Shown here: positions 1-29,324 of the stretch, piece by piece
Position numbering within the stretch: the first letter of the stretch is position 1
Layout: every line of letters begins with the position of its first letter
Assembly: GCA_964019415.1 (NCBI GenBank)
Contig: OZ025872.1
Location: 4,136,514-4,200,513, forward strand
Source of the DNA: Ianthella basta
Taxonomy: Eukaryota > Porifera > Demospongiae > Verongiida > Ianthellidae
Reading direction: 5' to 3'
DNA: 64,000 bases
Position numbers and translations under genes: made by a program
The notes under the pieces: generated by a model
Databases searched by the model: none
What the model was told of the DNA's origin: nothing
Seen by the model: only the letters and a program-made list of their open reading frames with translations

Positions 1-854
1 GAGCCAAATTCATGGTGATGACATTTGTTGAGGTACACATGTGCACACTATACATCCTAATGTTTAAGCACAGTCACACAGGAGCATAAACAGTAGCACA
101 GAACCCATGTAATAATTATGGTATGTAATAGTTAAATGCCGACCAAGAGGTGTCTTTGAGATATAGAGCATGAAGTACGATGCACATGGGTGCTGAGTGG
201 TCTAAATCTCCAGAGACACAAATTGGACAGCATTTAAGTGTTATAGATCCCAAATGATTGGGTAACAAGCGAATCAGTTTACCCACTCGTCCTTGCATCA
301 TCATGCATGCATCTTCTAGAAGTAGTTAGCTACTCCTGACAGTGGCGGAGAAAACACCATGTGATTCGGGTCTCAAATTGGGTTGTTCATCTCTCAGCGG
401 ACGTTTTCTACAAATCGACAGTGTAGCGGCATGTCAGCTAAGCATAAGCTTAGTCATGATCACTGTCAACAACGTCAGCCACAGTGTTTTCCAAAGCCGT
501 GTACGTAGCTACCAAAGCCTGTTCCCTGTGTAGCTTGTAGCCAGCTGCAGTTCCAATTTATTGCTTCCGGTTCGTATCCAGATTGTTGCTGTGCCCTGCC
601 TATCAACGAAACAAGAAATCCGGGCAACCTGTGCATCTTATCGTATGTTATGGCGCTACTATTGTTATCACAGCTGCAGTTTCTCTACCATTGAGGGTTC
701 TACAGGATTTAGCACTGGTATCTAAATGATTTAGACCCGACATGAAACACAAGAGAAAGTCTACGAGTTTCGAAACATCACTTAGAATGCCTGTTATCAT
801 GGTAACGTGATCTATACTCACATAATTATGACAATAGACACACACAATGGTCAG
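1..854. other. No gene recognised; upstream of the first APH gene
   Basis: I see no exon here that I can support. The first APH-like gene lacks its N-terminal lobe within the window, so its 5' exons should lie here or before base 1. A 24-base stretch at 541-564 resembles the second APH gene's exon that reads VPAPTPIYC, but the frame around it has stops, so at most it is a decayed remnant. Confidence 0.4.
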
Positions 855-3339
<2,485 letters not shown>

Positions 3340-3749
3340 TTCATGACAATCCATGACAACTGCATATAAGTGTACATAATATGGAGGGCAATTAAACGTG
3401 ATCATGAGTGTCTCAGTTAACAATCGGTGCATGCAGTGGTATCATGACAACATCCCACAAACAGTTGTACCCACCAGTTAAGATTTTGATACTCATGAAT
3501 GCACCTGCTCTGAATTGGAGTCTGAGGTCCTCCTTTATTTCTTGGGCTCTTAGTTGGTGGTCTAGCTATAGTCTGTTTATTGGTTACGTTGCTGAGCTTG
3601 CAGGCATATGTATAGGAGCGCGAGGGAGTTTCGAATGCCATGCAGGCATGCCCAGGCAACGGTGGTATTTTGGCGGTTCTTTCTGGGAAGATTACATACC
3701 TGTGGCTAGAGAATGCACGATTCTTTTCTTAGAATGGCCGTTAATCCCA
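3340..3749. other. Intergenic spacer between the two APH genes
   Basis: About 400 bases between the stop of copy 1 and a TATA-like box. Open frames on both strands have no recognisable domain. Probably holds the 3' end of copy 1 and the proximal promoter of copy 2. Confidence 0.4.
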
Positions 3750-3757
3750 TATAAAAG
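3750..3757 (+). promoter_or_regulatory. TATA-box-like element
   Basis: TATAAAAG lies 77 bases upstream of an ATG at 3834 in a strong Kozak context (GCCATGGG). The spacing suits a core promoter with a 5' UTR of some 50 bases. Whether it drives APH copy 2 or a separate short transcript is not settled. Confidence 0.4.
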
Positions 3758-3833
3758 GTGGTCATTCGCCCATAGTGCACCAGTGACGCTGAGAGCTACA
3801 TCGCACAGTTTGAGAGTGCTGGTTTAAATTGCC

Positions 3834-6800
3834 ATGGGTACTCCAGCGGAGAGGTTTAAGGAGCATCTTTACAGCAGTAAAGGGAAGAATCTCAGAGACA
3901 AGCTGGCCATCACCTTAGGAAGGAATGCCAACCTCTCGGTGATCTGACTTAGCAGGTGGGCTTGCAAATTCTGCTAACTGGGAGCTCTTCCTTGCCATTC
4001 GGCATATGGTAATGTTTCAAATTGTTTGTTCAGTTATAAAATCGGCGCCTTGCAGGGAATCGGCGCAAGACGATCCATGCCAGTTGAGGGACTGGGCCCG
4101 GGGTTCATGTTCTTAGAGAAGTGCCGTTGGGCCCATTCACGATCAAGAAATCACGCCTGTAAACGGCCGACTAGATCGTCAAGGGGACACCTATAGCCCC
4201 CACCTCTTCAGCTGCGTCTGGGCTGGAGTAGTGCGTCAACATGTGTACCATCGTAGATCCTTTTGAGCAGAAATCGCACCGCCTACGTAGTACCCAAATG
4301 AAATCGTGAGGGGGACGCTTATCGGTCGAGGGGGACATGATTCGGCAACAATCATTCTGCCGATAACCGTCCGGTGGGTCCGAAAACGGCAACAAACGTT
4401 GCCGAAAACGGTCCGGGGGACCTTTTTGGGGGGGAGGGGGGTGGGGCTTTATCGCACGACAGTTCACCTAGCTGCCTTGCGGCCGGAGAGCGACTGGTCC
4501 TTCGTCCATTCTCCGCGGGCCGACACGCCTTGTTTAAAATTATCAACGGTGACGGACCTGCCCACTACCGGTCATTGGCGAACTTGATACGCGCCATGCC
4601 AGTTAAAGGAGTGGGGGGACATGAGTTTAGAGGGGTGCCGTTCACGTTGCTGCCCTGCAGCCGAAGAGCGTGCGCTTTATTCTTTCCGCGAGCCGAGACG
4701 CCATTTTTCGTTATCGCTCTCTTGGACTTCCGGTTATGGGAGATCTTATTCGTTGTCGGCTAACGTTCGAACTAAACTCTACCGTCGTTATAGCAGCCAG
4801 CCTCCGTTGCTACTGCAGATACTTCAAAACTGGCAAGGGACCGATTTGCTGGCTTGCAATAGGCTGGTAAAACTACCCGAAGGCGGGCATTCAGCTAACG
4901 TTACCAATTTAAGGAAGTACACATTTGTTACCATTAATTACATACACTAAATTGCAGGCATAGCATTGTCCCTTACTATGTGCACTGGCATGAAATTGTG
5001 CTCCACTCGCTAGCACTTCATGCTATGGTACAATCTGATTAATGCTGCCCCATGCAAACTCGCATGCCATGCACACGACGTTGCAGATACCAGGTACTGC
5101 CCAACTGACATCAAACACCATCACACAATATGCTGGCATTTGCAAAAGGCACCGGTGTGCCGTCGTTGACCTGCTGGAGCAAGGAAAACTGCAGAAGGCT
5201 GGTTTTCCAGCTAATTGTCATAATTTCGCTGACAGTCCACTAACAATGAGACTATACGGCAACTTCTTGAGCGATCGGAGTAAACTAAGGGCAGGCTACA
5301 AGTTTCACATGTGTTGTTAATGCAGCATTTTAAAGAATTATTGCAAAAGACATTAGAAATGTGTTTTCACATCTAAGGTTTCTTAGAAATTCTTCACATT
5401 TTGCAGGAAGAGACCTTGTCTCACCTTTGAATTCAAGCTGATAGACTGTTCTACGTACAGACTCAAGTCATGGGTTGTAAAGTTCGACCCAAAGGGGAGT
5501 GATGATGGATGGAACAATGTAAGTTACGAGTTGATCACTGCAGGGTTACATTTTCTAGAAATTGATTCGACGTAATAATCTTGGGTTAAATTAAGGATTA
5601 CTGTAATTTTGTCAGAAATATTTTATGCAGATTGATCATTCTTTGTTCACAGGTCAAGCAAGAGTACTCCATACTGAAGGATCTACCTTCCCTGGTCCCA
5701 GCTCCAACTCCAATTTACTGCAGTTCAGTTGCAGATGAAAGGGCTGTTGGAACAGCATTCATCGTCATGCAATTTGTGCCGGTTAGATTCACTTCAATTT
5801 TCATAAATTATGCTGTGTATCATTGTGACACAAACGAAAGACAGCTAGGCATAGGCATGCATTGTACAGCCAATTTTGATACAATGTTTATTTGATTTAG
5901 TGGCTTCATTGGCTGACACTATTTTGCTTCATATACATTATAAATTAATAGCCATGTAAAGGACAGCATTCCCATTCTGAAGTTGTGTTACTTCAAAATA
6001 GGGACTCCGATTCTCATCAGTATCGAAGATAACCCCAAGCAAAAGGAGACAAGTGTGCACTTCAATAATGAAGACTATGGCAGTGGTGCACTCATACACT
6101 TGGTCAGGTATGAATGGAAGGACAAGTAAATTTGCCGAGAAAAGTGACTTTTGGTCATCACAGGTTTGTCAAATTCTGTAATATTGGTCACCAGAGTAAC
6201 AACTAATTCATTTTCCTGAAACACGTTTCAGCAACAGCAATTAATGATGTGCACTTTTACATGCTGGTATGCAGGTAAACACCTGGCAGAACAACTATGT
6301 ATCCATCAGGGGAGACAAGAACACAAGAGATTTCTTCTCTTTGATGAACAGGAGCATGAAGCCAAGAGGAACAGACACACGTACGTATATCTGTGTACAG
6401 AGCTGACAATGTACTAGCAGGACCTAAATGCCTAGGAAACTGTTTTGTACATTTATTACATTCTTCTTTATGACAGGACTCATTCATGGTGAAATGGACA
6501 TATCAAACTTCATTTTTGATGATGAGGTATTTGGGCTAAATGTTTGCAATATGGCTGAATGGCTACAAGCGGAACTGTACCTAGTACGCAGCTAGGCCTA
6601 TGACCTTGGATGAATAGATCATGAAATATTTTCTTAGTGTTGAATCTGCCTGTGCCAACAAGAACCTTATCGGTGTTGAATTTTGCTACTATTACTTTGA
6701 TGCCAAACGTACATCAATTAATTACCATGAAATGTCTCTTCGCAGTACAATGTGAAAGCCATCCTTAACTGGAAGTACCACACCAATGGTGACCCCATGG

Positions 6801-7696
6801 TGGATGTGGGGTACTTTCTCATGATGTTCCTGCAGCCGGCAGTTTACGGGTACCCAATGCTGCGGGATATCAAACTACTGATCGGTAGGCTCATTGCTTG
6901 CGTAACTACACAGACATGTTTACATGCAAGGTTGGTTTTATACGGCTATAATAATATCTGTGTGTACAACATATAATCATTATTTAAGATCTTGCACAAC
7001 ATATATACATATACACATGCACTATGTTCATTAATGTATGCACGCAGTGCATGTGTAATTTGTAACACTAACATTTATGACATCATAATTATATGTTCAT
7101 TTTATCCAGCGACTGACGTTACATGTATAGCCGATTCTATTCCACTTCTTCTAACTCCTAACACTGAACTATATCATTGCATTCATGCAGGCCCACCTGA
7201 CCGGAATACACCATCTGAGGATGAAATGCTACAGGTCTATCGCACCGAAGCACGTCGCCTCAATGTGACCTTCTGTAAGAAAGCATTCAACTATGCCAAA
7301 GCTGTCAATTGTCTCAGGCTCATTACTATTGTCAGAGTGAGTAAAAGCTGCACCTTCCCATGCAGGCCCATGACTCGGTTTGAGCACTATGTATGATTGG
7401 ATGTTGATACACTTACAATGAAGCACTAATAATTATAAAGGCATGCTAGCTGTGAAAGTAAACAATTCAAATTGCATTAATAATTATAAACAATAACAAT
7501 TGAGCTGACTGCATGTAAACACTTGATACATCTAAATATATTTATGTTCCATTTTGCGCATGTTGTCACTATGAAGGCTGCCTTGGGCGACTGGGAGGAT
7601 CACGAAGTTGGGCAGTATGTGAACATAAGAGATCATCCAAAGAAAGTGGTGGAGATGCTCACAGCTGCAGGGCAATACTTCTACAGACAAAGCTAG
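3834..7696 (+). CDS. APH-family paralogue, copy 2, catalytic residues lost
   Basis: Supported exons: 5407-5518, 5653-5781, 6275-6380, 6477-6526, 6746-6884, 7191-7336, 7577-7696 (TAG). A possible first exon (ATG 3834, reading MGTPAERFKEHLYSSKG before a weak donor near 3938) follows a TATA box; its link to 5407 is unproven. The N-lobe is visible here: VVKFDPKG, then VKQEYSILKDLP, then VPAPTPIYC and GTAFIVMQFVP, matching the APH strands of ACAD10/11. In the C-lobe the loop reads HGEMDISNFIF (Asp to Glu) and the metal site reads ILNW (Asp to Asn). Exons 6477 (50 nt) and 6746 (139 nt) have exactly the lengths and phases of copy 1. A counterpart of copy 1's exon 855-1069 was not found between 5782 and 6274. 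It may be a pseudokinase or a decaying gene; the open frames favour the former. Confidence 0.65.
4045..4760. repeat. CpG-rich island of diverged internal repeats
   Basis: This stretch is visibly richer in G+C and CpG than its surroundings and lies in the presumed first intron of APH copy 2. A block near 4465-4535 (GCGGCCGGAGAGCGAC through GGGCCGACACGCC) recurs in diverged form near 4655-4715 (GCAGCCGAAGAGCG through GAGCCGAGACGCC). A second motif beginning CATGCCAGTT at about 4076 recurs near 4596. A self-complementary stretch surrounds 4386-4410. Overlapping open frames have no recognisable domain. Confidence 0.5.
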
Positions 7697-9607
7697 TTAT
7701 ATAATTAACAGATTATATGCTCATAAGCTTGCTGTAGTGACAGATGAACAGTGTAAGTAGGTAGGTATATACTATATAGTGCTTCTACTTCAAGATCTGT
7801 ACAAGTAATATAATTATAATATATAATTATTGTTCGTTTCAAATATTGCTTCTGCATGCATGCATGTGCCATGTGATGGATTGCAATGGAAGTCTATTTG
7901 ACTTAGACACATACAGCAGGTGACTGAGAAGAGCAAGGTCAAGCATTGTGGCACCCTATTTTTACATGCATTTGAATTAGTAGCTGTGGTAGCATATAAT
8001 CTGGCAGAATTTTTGCCCTAGAGAGGTGCTTTTCTAAAATTGACTAATAATGAGAGCCCTGTAGGCTTATAGCAGAGTAGCTCCCTAGCTTAGGCTAACT
8101 GTCTATGATAGTTGCTTGACAACATGAGTCCATGTGGAACCAACTGCAATTTAGCAATAAATCTCAGAATTATGTTATACTTTCATTTTCTCTCTGTGTA
8201 CCAGTTTGGTGGTGCACTATATAGGAGCACTCTACCTTACGCAGTTCACATAATAGTGTGGATCAGAGTGTGCTCGATGTGGCGTGCAAAGAGATGATAT
8301 ATGCTACAATCAAACTTGGAAGCAACTTGAACTGCACATGCACTTCACTTACAAGAAGCAAATGAATGGGTGTGTATATGTACGTATAAGTGTCCTGCTA
8401 TCTATGGTAGTGCTTACAAGTTAGACACTGTGTACATAACAATGCATACCCTCGTATTTCTATATCAGCAACTTGGATTTTGTCTGTAAACACTAGCACA
8501 TACACATTTTGAACTGCATCTGATGTCCATTTAAATATTCATAGTTGCAGGTAGCTAAAGCATTAGCTACCTAAAAGAAGTGACGTTAAATAATCACACG
8601 AGTGCTTTCCTTAACTGCCATGTATGGAAATGTACATTTGGTGTTATTATACTGGTTGTATCGCCTTTTAAACAGCTATCTATGTATACCACTTGTTTAT
8701 CTAAGCGCACACGCAATTGGGGACAGTAAGTTGGGGTTAGCAAGCCAAACTACATTGGCATGTACTTGGTGTCTGCTGGATTGTCAAACACTCAACCCCT
8801 CCAGTGCTACGGGAATTTGATCTTCATTGCCTGAATTCCACAAATTGCACATCATTGCATAGTTCACACAGTGCTGTATGTAATGTAAGTAACATTTAAT
8901 AATATATACTATTCCAAAATGTGCATAATTGCACCTGATTATCTCACTCACGTATATCATCTGGAGAGATGGGTGCATGGACAGGATATGAGGTTGGGAA
9001 GTATAAAAGTGTGAAAGACGACTGGTCTGAAAGAAGTGACTGCCATGTTGACCGCTGCACATTCCTTCTCGTCATTGTGTTTTGTGGGCTGATGTTCTGT
9101 TGCACTGTACTGCTACATATTTTGGACACACAAATACACAGTTGAAACCTATGATAGTCACTGCATGTGTTAGGCAGCCATCTCTAAAATAACCAGCCTC
9201 ACTTGGACCAGACTAATATAACATGCATTGGTGTTTATATTTTGGTCAATGAGATTTTGATTGGATTCAAACCTGCTGTGTAATAGTAATGGTTGCTTTG
9301 GAATTTAGTGTCAGAACTGCAGCTAGCTATAACCTCCACATGCACTCCCGTACATGTCCCTTGCCATATCTTCAATTCTACATGCACGCAGTTGCATCAG
9401 CGCATAGATAAAAAGCATTTAAATCCGGGACACAACGGCTGAACCTCAAGCTTTTTACTTAGCTACTAAGCTGCTTGACTGCCAAATCGTTTTCAAAAGC
9501 AGAAATGCAATTACGCATGCTATGGCTGCATGCACTCAGGTGCATTGCCCCCATCCACAAAAGTCATGCATATTTAATTCAATAATGCCATCTAAATCCT
9601 ATTTTAA
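7697..9607. other. Intergenic, no gene recognised
   Basis: AT-rich DNA with short open frames only on both strands, none with a recognisable domain or a convincing chain of splice sites. Confidence 0.5.
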
Positions 9608-9799
9608 CTACTAGACGAATGCAGAGCATTGTGGGGCGAGCCTGAGCAGTGCATGTACTATTTCTATGGCAATCAGCAAGTGGATGTGTTGCGAGAGATG
9701 GAGAGATGGCAGGGGAACTTTACTGAAGCTGGAGGGAGAGAAATCGTCGGCATACTCCATGTCTCTTCAGATAACGTTGAGCTAGAGTACGAGCAGTAA
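9608..9799 (+). CDS. Possible lone exon, unknown protein
   Basis: A 63-codon open stretch ending in TAA at 9797-9799 has a protein-like composition (for example YYFYGNQQVDVLREMERW and GREIVGILHVSS). No family was recognised. The nucleotide motif TGGGGCGAGCCTGAGC within it recurs at about 10133, in a similar frame, so it may be part of a repeated exon or a mobile remnant. No flanking exon was identified. Confidence 0.2.
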   Translation, partial: LLDECRALWGEPEQCMYYFYGNQQVDVLREMERWQGNFTEAGGREIVGILHVSSDNVELEYEQ

Positions 9800-11928
9800 G
9801 CAGCCAACTTTCGTTCGCGTAGTCTATCTTGCGCAGCTTTCCGCAGCGAGTATAGCTAAAGTACGGGTGGATGTAGTGACGTCACGTCTGGCGACTCCTG
9901 TAATAGTATATGCGAGCCGAATGATGTGCACGATAGCGCAACCACAATGTTTCTGGCATGCGAAATGGCTGGTATAAATCGTATTCAGACACGCCTTCCT
10001 GTCCCCAAAATGTGTTGCAGTACCCCGATGCGTCCACAAAATATTACGACAAAACTTTACTCCGTGGCCCAAGTGGACGGCCCGCAATTTATACACACTC
10101 TATTGGCACTTCCAGCTACACTACGCACTAAGTGGGGCGAGCCTGAGCGAGCCCCAATAATGTTAATTGTATTACACTTCACTTCTTTTATAATTATGCC
10201 ATACAGAGCACATGCATAGTGTTTGCATAATATACATGCATCGCAGCATGCATACATTACATCTATCACATTGCATGATGATCCATCAACTGTGCTTGCT
10301 GCAAGCTGCAGTTGCATGACCTGTGCTTATTCGCAACTATGTTATATTATGGCTGTGAGGGCATTATCTAATTTAACCGAGGGCGTGAAGCAAGTCAAAC
10401 TGGTGGTTATACAATATGTACCACAGTTTTCTCCTTTGATGTATGGCTTCATCATACAACAGTATAATATTATTGTATTCATGGAAAACGTTTTATAAAC
10501 ATAAAATAATAGTGCCTCACTAAATATGGGATAGACATGCAGTGCTATTATGTATTAATTGGCTGGTACAGGACTAGCTGCCGCACAACAACCATGACTG
10601 TGCAGATCTAGATGTGTTTGAACAACTGTGAACTCTTCTAGCATTAATTTTGACTGCATGCATGCAACTTACTGATTAATATTAATATAGGTGAAATTAA
10701 TACAGTGATACTTGTGTAAGGCAGCCACCAATGGGCCAGTTGTAACTGACCTGTATAGAGAGGTGGCTGCGTTACAGAGGTAGATTGCTATGGTATAGCA
10801 CTATTTGGGGCCAGGGAGGCTGGCTGTATAAGAAATTATGGGTGGCAAGCTGTTTAACACGGTGACCACCTTATGCAGTTTGCATTTAATTTTTCTAGCA
10901 TAAAGTACATTAATTTTAATGTCCTACCTATCTCTTCCAGCCTAGCCTTGCTGGACTCCAAGGAGTCCTATAGCTGTGTATATACCTGCAACTAGCCCTA
11001 CAAGAGACCAGGGAGCCAAACTATATTATATATATAGCCACCTGCTGCTGGTGCCCTGCTGGCTTGGTCACTTGGTTGGTTGGCTGTGCCCGCCACCCCC
11101 ACATGATCTTTGCCATAATAAATTAAATTATAGTGAATTATAATATTTGCATACAAAGCAGACCTCAGTTGCTAGCTCCAAATTTAAATGTCCATTAAAA
11201 GGACCAGGCCTAAATATTATATGCGAAATTACAGCAAAAATTGTGTGTTATAATATTTCCATTATACCAATTACAGTGTGAGACACTGTTACAAGTTAGG
11301 AGGTGCAAAAAGTAAAATGTCGTAGAAACTGTGCGTTATCCAGACTACCTACGTATAATTATACAATAGCTATAGCATGTAAACAAGTGGAGTGTCCTGT
11401 TAGCTGCATCTTCTTCACATTCTACCATGTACTTCACATACTACCTACTACAAGCCATGGGTGTATGGCGTGTGGGGAGGAAAGAGGGAGGAGGAGGGAA
11501 AATCTGCAATCTCGTCACCAGAGACTAACACACTTGAGGTGCCCTATGTGTTAGCGAACCATACTCTTCAATGCCCACTCTAAGTTGTCTGGAGTGGCAT
11601 CATTTCACTTCTTCTTGACACATTATTACAACTGGAGACTAATACATGTGTGAGTAGACTAATACTACAAGTTACGCACTCATACATTGAGGTTTTGACA
11701 ACATAGGAAATCAAAGGTTGTACATACAATGAGAAGATGGCCCTGCACGTGGGGGCAGGCCCTAGGCAGAAAGGAGTCCCAACGCATACCACTATATACC
11801 AACAATAGAGGGAGTTAGATACCAACAATAGCAACAGAGAGGAATTAGTGGGAATTCATCTAGTGGCAGACAAGTGAAACCAGGTGCATGACATGGAGTC
11901 ATTAAAGATGGGAGTTTGTGCTTACCTA
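9800..11928. other. Intergenic, no gene recognised
   Basis: Short open frames only. A GC-richer patch lies at 9790-10180. 10700-10830 holds imperfect short repeats around a GGCAGCCA/GGTGGCTGC motif that may be an old MITE. Nothing else was identified. Confidence 0.45.
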
Positions 11929-24707
<12,779 letters not shown>

Positions 24708-25369
24708 CTGAGTGGAGGAAGAAGAACAGATCACCTTATCTTTCGCATCAAGTTGCTCCGTGGGACACTTATACTGCTGCTCAGCATATTTAGCTAGCTA
24801 TAACGAAACCATGCGATTACCTCAATCTGTGGTGAATTCAGACCTATAGAAGCACTATCGATCCTCTTAGCTTACCGCACCCACGCAAGGATATATACAT
24901 ACGTGCAACAAAGGTCTCTCATCCTGTGTATCACAGGGTCTTACTCATTTCAGGGCATAGTCATGAATTATTTAAGTGAAGCTGACCTGCACTGCAACTG
25001 ATGTGAATGCGACGCAGCGTGCGCCTGTAGCTACATAACGTTTGCATGCGACAGCTCATGCACTTAACCTAGCAATGTACCTCTCCATTGACGACTCACA
25101 TTACGAGAACCTCGCATCTAGCTATATTCAGCTAGCTAGACAATTGTTAGCATTTGCTCCTTGCTAGCTAGCTATCTACTCATCATTTAGCTAGCTAAAC
25201 TGCAGGTCCTGGCTCTTCATATCCAGAGCTCTTCACTAGACTTGCTGGTCCTGTATCTATCTAATCAGTTGTAATTATGCGATAAAATGTCGACCTTTCT
25301 TATTTTGTTTGATATTAATTTTGGTATTATAGTGACACCATTAGCCACATAGGCTGATATAAATACAAT
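24708..25369. other. Upstream region of the kinase-ankyrin gene
   Basis: The kinase gene's 5' end should lie here. An ATG near 24789 (minus) opens a short frame, but I could not join it in phase to the coil exon. The rest is AT-rich with many TAGCTAGC runs and no recognised gene. Confidence 0.4.
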
Positions 25370-25786
25370 TCAAGCACGCTCAAAATAACTAAATGACAAA
25401 ACAACGAAAAGACAGCAGGAAGACCAAAAGATGATAGGTTTGTAATGATTAACATGCATGTACATGCAAGCAACATTTGTGAATGGAAAGTAATTAATAC
25501 TGAACATGCATGTATATTGAGTTTTGTGCACATTTGTTGCCAGGCCATTCATACCAAGCCTTGTAGTAAGTCTTGTAAGGTCATCTGTGGGCACCTTGTC
25601 CACCACTTCGGCACTTATGTCAGAGAAATATACAGTAGCGTCATCAGCATACATACAACATTGCTGGGATTTCAGCAGTGCTGTTGGCAGGTCACTCACA
25701 AACATATGAAATAGTAAAGGTCCCAAATGGACCCTTGTGGGACACCCAGATATATTTGTCCACTCAGAGATTGAATTCACATGCAT
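25370..25786 (-). pseudogene. Non-LTR retrotransposon reverse-transcriptase fragment
   Basis: One open frame encodes a piece of a LINE RT domain: LGPLLFHMFVSDLPTALL corresponds to the 'G..LGPLLF..(Y/F)INDLP' motif and CMYADDATVY is the catalytic YADD box. The usual 'PQGS' segment is degenerate (reads CPTRVH). No endonuclease, 3' part or poly(A) tail is nearby, so it is a dead 5'- and 3'-truncated piece. Confidence 0.8.
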
Positions 25787-27764
<1,978 letters not shown>

Positions 27765-28030
27765 GACAGCTATGTGTAGGAATATGCATTGTACAGCCAA
27801 CTTTGATACAATATTTATCAGGTCAGTGGCTTTATTAGCTGACACTAGTACTATTATACTTCATATAAGAATCACACATCCATGTAATGGAAAGCATTAA
27901 TTCTCAATCATGTGACTTCTTCTCTTTGATGAACAGGGGCATGAAGCCAAGAGGAACAGACACGCATACGCATATCTGTGTACAGAGCTGACAATGTACT
28001 AGCAACACCTAAAGGCCTAGAAACTGTTCT
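27765..28030 (+). pseudogene. Displaced, internally deleted fragment of APH copy 2
   Basis: 27775-27910 closely matches APH copy 2 intron sequence near 5855-5990 (shared blocks such as GCATTGTACAGCCAA and GCTGACACTA). After a jump, 27915-28025 matches 6333-6450, including the exon end that reads FFSLMNR.MKPRGTDT plus its following intron. About 340 bases present at the parent locus are missing. It is therefore a partial DNA-level duplicate with intron sequence, not a retrocopy. Confidence 0.7.
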
Positions 28031-28181
28031 GTACATTCCTTTAGATTCTCATGAATATGGGACCCTGGCCATGGTACACGCTGTGACTGTTACATACAAT
28101 GCAATGTCTGTTCAGCGTCCGGACAAGCCACTCAACTGTGCATCTAATGTGAGTCAAGCTTTTAGTGAATAGGTCATCTCC

Positions 28182-28228
<47 letters not shown>

Positions 28229-28458
28229 CACCTCCCCTCCCCTCAATACAACAACAGGCCAGTTCCTCAACAATGGAGTGAAAGTGGACCAACAAGTGAT
28301 AATCTTCATACCCAACAACCCTACTGTGCCGGTTGCCATGGACAACATATGGCCTGAGGTGCAGCAAAATGGTCAAATGTGCTGGAAGTCACATCGCCTG
28401 GGTTACCAGGGGGAGGAGCTTATAGGCGGAGCCTACATGGACTACGTTGTGGACCATA
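28031..28458 (+). CDS. Possible exons of an unknown protein, cut by a repeat element
   Basis: Two open stretches look coding: about 28051-28149 (reading GTLAMVHAVTVTYNAMSV, ending at a GTGAGT donor) and 28254-28458 (after a CAACAG acceptor, reading VIIFIPNNPTVPVAMDNIW and LGYQGEELIGGAYMDYVV). Their phases do not join as I read them, so an exon or frame is missing. The second runs directly into the 0.87-kb repeat element at 28459. No family recognised. The second stretch recurs in contig 2 at about 38971-39175. Confidence 0.25.
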
Positions 28459-28524
28459 TTTTTGGGGCGCCGAAGGCGCCCCTATATTGTTTTCAGATTT
28501 AGGTCTTCGTATGGCTTCATGTTC

Positions 28525-28558
<34 letters not shown>

Positions 28559-29324
28559 CTGTCATTTTGTAAATGGCGGCGCTCACGTCGTTTTTACAAA
28601 GCTTTAAATCCTCTCTAATGATGTTTCGCCGTGTTAGAATCGAACGAAATGTGGTCATAAACATGTGTTAATAGAGTGATACTAATAAAAAGCCTAAGGA
28701 ACGTCTCTTCTGCGAGATACAGCTCCAATTATCACTGACGGACATTGTAAAATGGCCGCGCGCTCGACGCTTTCTGTTTGCTAGGCTCAAAACCATTCTC
28801 TTTAGATTTCGCCGTGTATCCAAAGAACGCAAAGTGTTTCTAGAACATGTTTAAGTAATATTATTGTGGTAGGAAGCATACGTAACTGTTTTTCTGCGAG
28901 GTACAGCCCTAAATACAACAGAAGTCTAGTGACCCGTAGGCCAATGGAGGTCATGACACATAATTATAGCCATGATTCGCTCATATAGTCATCATAGGGT
29001 AGCCTTTTAGCCAGCACACTCCTCCTCCTGGCACAAAGTAACAATTGCTCATTTAGAATGTCATATAGATCAAAAAGCAGTATAGGCAAACATTTGACAG
29101 TTTGGTAGGGATGCTTTCACTGGATATGACTGGCTGCTCTGGAGACTTGAAACTCTTGCAAACCCAACGGTCTAGTGTGTCTTGATGTATCTTTCAGACC
29201 AACAACAATACTGTACCCCCAACTATCTGATTTACTGAACGTACAAGGGAAAATTGCTAGCAAGTAGTTCGAGGTTCAGGGGCGCCCTGGCGCCCCACGA
29301 GTTTTTCAACTCGAAATACTTGTT
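28459..29324 (+). mobile_element. 0.87-kb non-autonomous element with GC hairpin ends (contig 1 copy, + orientation)
   Basis: Begins with a self-complementary hairpin, GGGGCGCC GAA GGCGCCCC, and ends with GGGGCGCC CT GGCGCCCC followed by a second hairpin around CTCG...CGAG and AAATACTTGTT. An inverted copy lies at 34846-35715. The interior has a (TA)n run (28525-28556) and two diverged ~180-bp tandem units, starting near 28567 and 28746, that share TGTAAAATGGC.GCGC, TTTCGCCGTGT and TTCTGCGAG.TACAGC. No coding capacity. Exact ends and target-site duplication uncertain. Confidence 0.75.

Noticed and set aside
541-564. Exon of APH copy 1 matching VPAPTPIYC of copy 2
   Set aside because: Similarity covers only about 24 bases and the surrounding frame is closed by stops.
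4171-4950. Overlapping open frames in the CpG-rich island
   Set aside because: Open frames are expected in GC-rich DNA with few stops; no domain, start context or splice chain supports them.
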